Assembly: GCF_000284035.1 (NCBI RefSeq)
Contig: NC_016887.1
Coordinates: forward strand, 1,302,001 to 1,366,000
DNA length: 64,000 bases
Direction of reading: 5' to 3'
Origin: Nocardia cyriacigeorgica GUH-2
GTDB lineage: Bacteria; Actinomycetota; Actinomycetes; Mycobacteriales; Mycobacteriaceae
Below, in pieces: positions 58,568 through 64,000 of this stretch. Under the pieces are notes generated by a model. It was not told where the DNA came from and did no database searches. It saw nothing but the letters and a program-made list of their open reading frames with translations. Position 1 is the first letter of the stretch. Every line of letters starts with the position of its first letter. A program made the position numbers and the translations under genes.

Positions 58568-60172
58568 TCAACGTCCTCCGTCCGGCACGGTCGCCGAGGT
58601 CTCCCGGACGGTGAGCGAACCGCCGGCGAGGATCGGGCCGAGCAGCATGAGCTGCGCGGCATTCGGTTCGCCGCCGACCAGGGCGGCGACGGCGGCACGG
58701 CCGCGCAGGGGCGGGTTGGTGCCGGATGGCGGATGCTGCCCGAGGGTCGCGGCACCGTCGGCAGGGAAGGTTCCCGGGGCCGGCGAAGTGCCCTGGGCCT
58801 CTGGAGCGGCGGCCGGAGCGGGTTTTCCTGGAAGCGCTGCGGCCGGACGAGGAGTCGCGGGAGGCGCACTGTCGGGTAGCGCAGAGCCGGGCGCGGCTTC
58901 CTGCGGCGGCGCAACGGCCGCGCCCGGGACCGGCATAGGCAACGCGGGCAAGCCTGGGAAGAGCGGAAATCCGGGGATACCCGGTAACTGCGGCATCGCT
59001 GGAATCCCAGGCACCCCATGCGCGCCCGGTGCGGATGGCGCGGGCCCCGCAGCATCGAGATGGCGCGGAACCATGCTGGGCGGAAACTGCTGTGGCGGCG
59101 CGGTATTCGGCACGGTCCCATCGCCGCACCGCGGCCCCGCCAGCTCCCCATAGCGCGGGCAATCCCGCGCCGTGTACTGCTGGAACGGCGTGAACGTGAC
59201 GTCGATGGCCCAGCTCATCTGCTCGCTCGGGCCCCAGTTGAAGACCGTGGCGAGCTTGCCGAGCGCCGCATTGAGGTTGGCCACCGACACCGGGAGGGCG
59301 TCCGGGTCGGCGGCGAGAGCGCCGAAGGTGTCGTCGAGTCCGGCGACCAATTCCTTACCGGCGTCCGGGTTGCGGGCGAACAGGGCGTTGGTGGCGTCGA
59401 TGGCGCTGCTCGCGCCGGTGAGCAGGGCGACGACGCCGGCGCGCCGTTCGGTGATGGTGCGCGCCGAGGTCACCGATTCGGCCAGCACGTCGATCAATTC
59501 GGGTGCCGAGGCGCCGATGGCGCTGGTCGCGGCACCGAGATCGCCGAGCAGGTCACCGATTTCGGGGATCGCGCGAACTTGGGTGGTCCAGAGGTCGAGG
59601 CGTTCGATGGTCGAGCCCGGTACCCGGGCGGCGGGGTCGAGCGCGTCGGCGAGGGTGCCGAGCACCCGGCCGAGCTTTTCGGGCTGGATGTGGTCGAGCA
59701 CGGTCCGCAGGGTGGTGAGGGTGGTCTGGAGTTCGGTGGTGGCGCGGCTGGTGTCCTGCTCGATGGTCGCGCCGGCCCGCAGGCCGAGCGGTGCCGTACC
59801 GTTGTCGACCAGCTCGACGGCGGTGACACCGAAGATGTTGGAAGGCACCACCCGCGCGGTGACGCTGCCCGGTATCGCCTCGGCGGCCTCGGGCAGCAGG
59901 TCGATCTCCACCCGCTGACGCTCACCCTTCGCGACGATGTCCACCCCGGCGACCGAGCCGACGAGCATCCCGCGGAACTTCACATCCGCCCGTTCCGGCA
60001 GCCCGTCCCCGCTGCTGGTCAGCAGCGCGACGACCGGCACCCGATCGTCGAACGCGCCGGTGTAGCGCAGACCGAGCAGCGCAACCCCCGTGACGATGAC
60101 GACCGCCATGGCCACCCCGCCCAAGCCCAGCGCGCGGTTCGACGGCCCGCGCCCACTCGGATCGATGATCAT
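58568..60172 (-). CDS. mceA: MceA protein, second mce operon, with Pro/Ala-rich tail
   Basis: 534 residues. Anchor (LGGVAMAVVIVTGVALLGLRYTG), MCE domain (DGLPERADVKFRGMLVGSVAGV, then VPSNIFGVTAVELVDNG), helical region to about 330, and a cysteine pair at YTARDCPRYGELAGPRCGDG. About 160 residues of Pro/Gly/Ala-rich sequence follow (GIPGFPLFPGLPALPMPVPG). The very end (LRGRAAVAALVGGEPNAAQLMLLGPILAGGSL) is ordered and probably conserved. This tail is missing in the MceA of the first operon. It follows yrbEB by 9 nt. Confidence 0.9.
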   Translation of the reverse strand: MIIDPSGRGPSNRALGLGGVAMAVVIVTGVALLGLRYTGAFDDRVPVVALLTSSGDGLPERADVKFRGMLVGSVAGVDIVAKGERQRVEIDLLPEAAEAIPGSVTARVVPSNIFGVTAVELVDNGTAPLGLRAGATIEQDTSRATTELQTTLTTLRTVLDHIQPEKLGRVLGTLADALDPAARVPGSTIERLDLWTTQVRAIPEIGDLLGDLGAATSAIGASAPELIDVLAESVTSARTITERRAGVVALLTGASSAIDATNALFARNPDAGKELVAGLDDTFGALAADPDALPVSVANLNAALGKLATVFNWGPSEQMSWAIDVTFTPFQQYTARDCPRYGELAGPRCGDGTVPNTAPPQQFPPSMVPRHLDAAGPAPSAPGAHGVPGIPAMPQLPGIPGFPLFPGLPALPMPVPGAAVAPPQEAAPGSALPDSAPPATPRPAAALPGKPAPAAAPEAQGTSPAPGTFPADGAATLGQHPPSGTNPPLRGRAAVAALVGGEPNAAQLMLLGPILAGGSLTVRETSATVPDGGR

Positions 60173-60181
60173 CGCCTGCCC

Positions 60182-61033
60182 CTACCCGGAAATCCGCAGA
60201 CCCGGGTCGATCCCCCAGACCGCCAGTGTCAACAGCAGATTCGCGAAGACGACCACGATGATGGTGGTCTTGATGGCCTTTCCGGCCGCGACGCCGACGC
60301 CCTCCGGCCCGCCCGAGGCGACGAACCCGTAGTAGCACTGGATGAACGTCGCCAGCAGCACGAAAACCACCACCTTCAGCACCGAATACGCGATGTCCAC
60401 CGGGTTGAGGAACTGGTGGAAGTAGTGATCGAAGGTGCCGAGGGTGGTGCCGCCGAGGAACAGGATCGACAGTTTCGTGGTGAGGTAGGCGATGGCCAGG
60501 CCGATGCTGTAGAGCGGAACGATCGCCACCAGCGCCGCCAGCATTCTGGTGCTGATCAGGTAGGGAAGCGGCCGGATCGCGATGGATTCGAGCGCGTCGA
60601 TTTCCTCCGAGATCCGCATCGAACCGAGCTGCGCGGTGCACCGGCAGCCGGCCTGCGCGGCGAAGGCCAGCGTGGCCAGCAGCGGAGCCAGTTCCCTGGT
60701 GGTGGCGAAGCCGGATACCGCACCGGTCAGCGGCGTCATGGTGAGCAGCTCGAGTGCGGTATGCGATTCCATCCCGACGGTGATGCCGCCGAACCCGCAC
60801 AGGATCAGCACCACACCCGCCGTGCCACCGCCCACCACCAGGGAACCGTTTCCCCAGGTCACGTCGGTGATAAGGCGGAGTAGTTCCTTGCGGTAGTGGC
60901 GCAGCACGAACGGCATCGCGGCGATCGACTGCACCAGCACCAGCCCGATGTGGCCGAGTCGCACACTCGTGTGCGCGGGCCCGGCGACCAGGGCGCGGGC
61001 GGGACGCAGCAGCGGCGGTGTGTAGGAACTCAT
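60182..61033 (-). CDS. yrbEB: YrbE/MlaE-type permease B of the second mce operon
   Basis: 283 residues, about five to six transmembrane helices. The MlaE loop is GSMRISEEIDALESIAIRPLPYL, after TTRELAPLLATLAFAAQAGCRCTAQL. The ending VASGGPEGVGVAAGKAIKTT is the conserved C-terminal segment. ATG at 61033 is one base after the yrbEA stop codon region. Confidence 0.93.
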   Translation of the reverse strand: MSSYTPPLLRPARALVAGPAHTSVRLGHIGLVLVQSIAAMPFVLRHYRKELLRLITDVTWGNGSLVVGGGTAGVVLILCGFGGITVGMESHTALELLTMTPLTGAVSGFATTRELAPLLATLAFAAQAGCRCTAQLGSMRISEEIDALESIAIRPLPYLISTRMLAALVAIVPLYSIGLAIAYLTTKLSILFLGGTTLGTFDHYFHQFLNPVDIAYSVLKVVVFVLLATFIQCYYGFVASGGPEGVGVAAGKAIKTTIIVVVFANLLLTLAVWGIDPGLRISG

Positions 61034-61034
61034 C

Positions 61035-61889
61035 TCAGAGCACCTTCGCCGGGAACAGCGTGTTGTAGATCTGCGTGATGACGATATTGGTGGCGAACAG
61101 CACGATCGCCGAGGTGACCACCGCCGAGTTCACCGCATTCGCGACCCCGGCCGGACCGCCCTTGGCATTGAGCCCGGTATCGCAGGCGATGATCGCGGTG
61201 AGCGCGCCGAAGATCGCGGCCTTCACGATCGCGACGGCGAGATCGGCGGCCACCGCGAACGAGGCGAACGTGCTGACATAGGACCCGGGGGTCCCGGCCT
61301 GGATGTAGACGTTGAACACATATCCGGTGGCGAACCCGACGAAGACGACGAATCCGCACAGCAGCATGCTGATCAGCACCGCCGCCAGCAGTCGCGGCGC
61401 CACCAACCGCCGCACCGGGTCGACCCCCATCACCCGCATCGCATCGATTTCCTCGCGAATCGTGCGCGAGCCCAGGTCGGCGCACATGGCCGAACCGACC
61501 GCGCCCGCGATCATCAGCGACGCCACCAGCGGCGCACCCTGCCGGATGATGCCGAGCCCGTTCACCGCCCCGATGAAGGTGGTCGCGCCGACCTGGCTGA
61601 CCAGCGACCCCACCTGAATCGACACCACCACCGCGATGGGAATCGCGATGAGCAGCGTCGGCGCGGCCGACACATTGGCCATGAACGCGGCTTGCTGCAG
61701 GAACTCCCGGCCCGGAAACCGCCGTCGGACAAGCGAAGTGCACAACTCGGCGAAGGCGCGGCCGGTCATGGTGACCTGACGTCCGGCGGTCTCCACCGAC
61801 TTCTGTGGATGGTCGCGCCAGTAGTCGAGTCCGAACCTGATCGCTCGTTGCCGATCGGTTGGATCGGCGATGGCTCCAGTGCTGGTCAT
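61035..61889 (-). CDS. yrbEA: YrbE/MlaE-type permease A of the second mce operon
   Basis: 284 residues, first gene of the second operon. The MlaE loop is ADLGSRTIREEIDAMRVMGVDPV. The N-terminal cytosolic part has FGLDYWRDHPQKSVETAGRQ, and the first hydrophobic helix is SAAPTLLIAIPIAVVVSIQVG. ATG at 61889 follows AAAGGCGGC, and the longer frame from 61922 adds 11 residues without a better ribosome binding site. A perfect 11-bp palindrome about 77 bp upstream may regulate the operon. Confidence 0.92.
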   Translation of the reverse strand: MTSTGAIADPTDRQRAIRFGLDYWRDHPQKSVETAGRQVTMTGRAFAELCTSLVRRRFPGREFLQQAAFMANVSAAPTLLIAIPIAVVVSIQVGSLVSQVGATTFIGAVNGLGIIRQGAPLVASLMIAGAVGSAMCADLGSRTIREEIDAMRVMGVDPVRRLVAPRLLAAVLISMLLCGFVVFVGFATGYVFNVYIQAGTPGSYVSTFASFAVAADLAVAIVKAAIFGALTAIIACDTGLNAKGGPAGVANAVNSAVVTSAIVLFATNIVITQIYNTLFPAKVL

Positions 61890-61962
61890 ATAGCCGCCTT
61901 TGGCTGGATAGAGCGCGTTCAACCCCCCCGCGCATCGCCAACGTTCCTACGCAGGCGAAGCG

Positions 61963-61983
61963 AATTGTCTGAGACAGTAACAA
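61963..61983. promoter_or_regulatory. Palindromic operator candidate upstream of the second mce operon
   Basis: TGTCT-G-AGACA (61966-61976) is a perfect 11-bp palindrome, nested in a looser ATTG...CAAT pair (to 61984). It lies about 77 bp upstream of yrbEA on the minus strand in a less GC-rich patch. Size and symmetry fit a TetR or GntR site. The TetR gene at 50244 is a candidate regulator. Confidence 0.45.
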
Positions 61984-62056
61984 TCGCCCGGGTGACCCGC
62001 TAGCCCTTTCGCGGAATTTCTCAGACGCCGGGCCGAACGAACCCGGCGAAGGGGCC

Positions 62057-62848
62057 TCAGAAGTCGAGGTCGGGGATGTCGATGTCCAGCACCGACTGAG
62101 TCAGCGCATCGAGTTCGTTCATGGCCGCGCCGATATCGAGCGCTTCGAGTCCGTCGACCTCGGCGCGCAGTTCTTCGAGTTCGGCCAGCAGGGCGGCGGC
62201 CTCGTCGGTGACGGGAGCGTCGCCGGCCGGTGGATCGCAGGGCTGCCACGAGATGGCCTCATGCCACCAGGAATCGTGACGAGCCCAGGACCAGGTGACC
62301 TTGCGGGCGAGCCGGGCGTCATCGGTGAGCAGGCGGAAATGCTCGCCGGCAGTGTGGTGGGTCAGTTCCAGAATGTCGTCGGGCAACTGTCTGATATGGA
62401 GCTGGGTGTCGCGATCATGGGCCAGCGTCAGCGCGGGGCCGTCGATATCGCGCGTGTTCGGGATCAGCAGATCCACCAACGGTTCGGTCACCGTAGGGAA
62501 GCTGTGCGGTCCGGCTTTGACAGGAACGCGCGCGGCGGTGCGCGGATGATGCAGGCGGCGGGCGTCGACTTCGAACACGGCCAGATCGCGAGTCGCGGTC
62601 AGCCGCAATGCGGTACACAACCCGGTGAGGTGATCGCCGGACTCGACCTCGAGCAACAACCCGCGTCCATCCGGCGGCCGCACGACCGACAGCGGCCCCG
62701 CCTGCCGCCGCAACTGCGCGACGACGATCCCGACCACCGGCAGCGGCGCGGTGGGCTCCGAATGTTCCAGGATCGCCCGGTACTGCCCGAAAGCCTGTTC
62801 CGGCGAACCTGTTCCGGCGGCGGGCAAAACGGCGAACACTGAACTCAC
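62057..62848 (-). CDS. Conserved-looking hypothetical protein
   Basis: 263 residues from GTG 62848 (GTG 62839 is also possible). The sequence is soluble and mixed alpha/beta: the N-terminus SSVFAVLPAAGTGSPEQAFGQYRAIL, then DGRGLLLEVESGDHLTGL and LIPNTRDIDGPALTLAHD. The tryptophan-rich middle is RKVTWSWARHDSWWHEAISWQP, and the acidic C-terminal coiled coil is EAAALLAELEELRAEVDGLEAL followed by DIDIPDLDF. I recognise no named domain. It is transcribed toward the second mce operon but separated from it by 167 bp, with the operon starting on the same strand. Confidence 0.65.
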   Translation of the reverse strand: MSSVFAVLPAAGTGSPEQAFGQYRAILEHSEPTAPLPVVGIVVAQLRRQAGPLSVVRPPDGRGLLLEVESGDHLTGLCTALRLTATRDLAVFEVDARRLHHPRTAARVPVKAGPHSFPTVTEPLVDLLIPNTRDIDGPALTLAHDRDTQLHIRQLPDDILELTHHTAGEHFRLLTDDARLARKVTWSWARHDSWWHEAISWQPCDPPAGDAPVTDEAAALLAELEELRAEVDGLEALDIGAAMNELDALTQSVLDIDIPDLDF

Positions 62849-62907
62849 CCGCCCAGTACAGCACCGACCGGCCGCCCGCGCCCGCGCATGCCGCGGAAAT
62901 CTGGATC

Positions 62908-63642
62908 TCAGAGCCCGGAAACGTCGGCGAGCTGCCCGATGCCATAGGTGATCGCCATCGCCAGCGCCCCGCCGACCACCACCCGCACCACCGCCCGGCC
63001 GCGACGGCTGCCGCCGAGCCGGGCGCTGATCGAACCGGTGAGCGCCAGCGCGACGACCACGGCCGCGAACGTCACCGGAATGCGGAGATCGTTGGGCGGC
63101 AGCAGTATTGCCAGAAGCGGCAGGAGCGCGCCGATGGTGAAGGCGACGGCGGAGGAAAACGCCGCATGCCACGGGTTGGTGAGTTCGCGGGGATTCAAAC
63201 CCAGTTCGGCTTCCGCGTGCGCGGTGAACGCGTCGTGCGCGGTGAGTTCCTCGGCCACCCGGCGCGCGGTGTCCGGTGTCAAGCCCTTGGCTCGATAGAT
63301 CGCGGTCAACTCGGCGAGTTCGGATTCCGGTTCGTCCCGCAATTCCCGGCGTTCCTTGGCCAGCAGTGCCCGCTCGGAATCGCGCTGGGTGCTCACCGAG
63401 ACGTATTCGCCGACCGCCATCGAGATCGCCCCCGCGGTCAATCCGGCGATCCCGGCGGTGGCGATCGTGCTGGTGGCGGTATTCGCGGCGGCGACACCGA
63501 CCACGAGGCCGGCCGTCGAGACGATGCCGTCGTTCGCGCCGAGGACGCCGGCCCGCAACCAGTTCAGCCGCGTCGCCAGGGTTTCGGTGTGCGGCTCGCC
63601 GGGGTGCTGTGCCGCGCCGTCGAGCTCGCTCGATGCGTCCAT
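62908..63642 (-). CDS. VIT1/CCC1-family iron/manganese transporter
   Basis: 244 residues. About five transmembrane helices. The first has LRAGVLGANDGIVSTAGLVVGVAAA, the family signature with the metal-site D. The second helix is GLTAGAISMAVGEYVSVSTQRDSERA. A cytosolic helical metal-binding domain with many Glu (KERRELRDEPESELAEL, AEELTAHDAFTAHAEAELGL) separates helices 2 and 3. The C-terminal ARLGGSRRGRAVVRVVVGGALAM completes it. It exports or stores ferrous or manganous ions. Preceding AraC gene is close (10 nt). Confidence 0.88.
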   Translation of the reverse strand: MDASSELDGAAQHPGEPHTETLATRLNWLRAGVLGANDGIVSTAGLVVGVAAANTATSTIATAGIAGLTAGAISMAVGEYVSVSTQRDSERALLAKERRELRDEPESELAELTAIYRAKGLTPDTARRVAEELTAHDAFTAHAEAELGLNPRELTNPWHAAFSSAVAFTIGALLPLLAILLPPNDLRIPVTFAAVVVALALTGSISARLGGSRRGRAVVRVVVGGALAMAITYGIGQLADVSGL

Positions 63643-63651
63643 AGCCGCAGC

Positions 63652-64000
63652 CTATGTCAATGCGGTCGCCGGCACGGACGTCTGCTCACGGGCGAGCGCG
63701 GGGTCTTTGCGGATCGCGGTCGGTGGGTGCCCCCACCAGCGGCGACAGCAGCGGGTCAGGGTGGCCTGTTCGGTGAGGCCGACGAGGGAAGCGATCTGGC
63801 TCATCGCGATATCGGTGGTGGTGAGGTAGCGGCGGGTTTCGCTGCGGCGTACGTCGTCGAGGACGGCGGCGAAGGTGGTGCCTTCGGCGCTGAGGCGGCG
63901 TTGCAGCGTGCGCGGATGCATCGTCAACAGCCCGGCCACCACGCCGATTTCGGGTGGGGTGGTGCCGAGCAGCTGTTTGACGGCGGCGCGCACGGTCGGC
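63652..64000 (-). CDS. AraC-family regulator, C-terminal part (cut by window edge)
   Basis: The last 116 or so residues are visible, and the frame is open at the window edge. The double HTH of AraC/XylS proteins is seen: GVVAGLLTMHPRTLQRRLSAEGTTFAAVLDDVRR in the first, then YLTTTDIAMSQIASLVGLTEQATLTRCCRRWWGHPPTAIRK in the second. The LQRRLSAEGTTF form is typical of the OruR/ArgR-like subgroup with an arabinose-binding-type N-terminus. It ends 9 bp before the VIT gene start, so the two are probably co-transcribed. Confidence 0.85.
   Translation of the reverse strand, partial: PTVRAAVKQLLGTTPPEIGVVAGLLTMHPRTLQRRLSAEGTTFAAVLDDVRRSETRRYLTTTDIAMSQIASLVGLTEQATLTRCCRRWWGHPPTAIRKDPALAREQTSVPATALT

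Noticed and set aside
59018..60883. 621-codon open frame on the plus strand opposite mceA and yrbEB of the second operon
   Set aside because: It is antisense to well-recognised genes and is very rich in Arg/Gly/His, the typical shadow of high-GC coding sequence on the opposite strand.

Overview
The window reads as a high-GC actinobacterial chromosome segment, most likely Nocardia or a close relative within Nocardiaceae. I judge this from the gene families, not from any database search. The left end follows the order known from Mycobacterium tuberculosis around Rv1330c-Rv1343c: pncB, clpS, a DUF2017 gene, a P1-family peptidase, mec, cysO, cysM, a rhomboid, a metallo-beta-lactamase-fold phosphodiesterase, rph, rdgB and two small membrane proteins. 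The glutamate racemase gene murI, which sits between the rhomboid and the phosphodiesterase in M. tuberculosis, is missing here. Two complete mce/yrbE operons, an EspG-type ESX chaperone, spore-associated-protein-like secreted proteins and a DUF5753/DUF397 set all suit Nocardia.

Layout. 1-9.9 kb: the conserved housekeeping block, containing the Mec/CysO/CysM cysteine route and the Rph/RdgB nucleotide-quality pair. 10-16.3 kb: accessory genes, namely an AbiEi-like/DUF559-like protein, a short-chain dehydrogenase, a DUF5753 regulator with two DUF397 partners, two paralogous secreted SapA-like proteins and an AlkD-like alkylation repair protein. 16.5-19.8 kb: a four-gene minus-strand ESX cassette (DUF3558 lipoprotein, small helical protein, large WXG/PPE-like substrate, EspG) with no ESX core machinery beside it. 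19.9-35.6 kb: mostly regulator-target pairs, including MerR/membrane protein, LysE/LysG, TetR, and MFS-wHTH/PadR/FAD monooxygenase. The same stretch holds a kinase/P450 pair, a group 2 sigma factor and a secreted HNH nuclease. 36-40.6 kb: a TDT-family transporter with a divergent LysR, phoU and an unknown membrane protein.

41.2-61.9 kb: two full eight-gene mce operons facing each other. The first runs rightward (41219-49177) and the second leftward (61889-52836). Between them lie MarR and TetR regulators, a DUF5313 protein and the accessory genes that continue the second operon: an Mce-associated membrane protein, a membrane-anchored SRPBCC protein, a 43-residue ORF and a holin-like protein. 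Most gene junctions in both operons are 1-4 nt overlaps or near-abutting. No mceG-type ATPase is present, so both transporters probably share one encoded elsewhere. The right end carries an unknown protein, a VIT1/CCC1-like transporter and a truncated AraC regulator.

Non-coding features worth attention are three unrelated short tandem-repeat arrays, two of which start inside the 3' end of a gene (rdgB and a lysR-type gene). There are also two copies of the same roughly 60-bp palindromic element 29 kb apart, and several operator-like dyads that overlap start codons or promoter spacers. No rRNA, tRNA, CRISPR array, insertion sequence or prophage was recognised.
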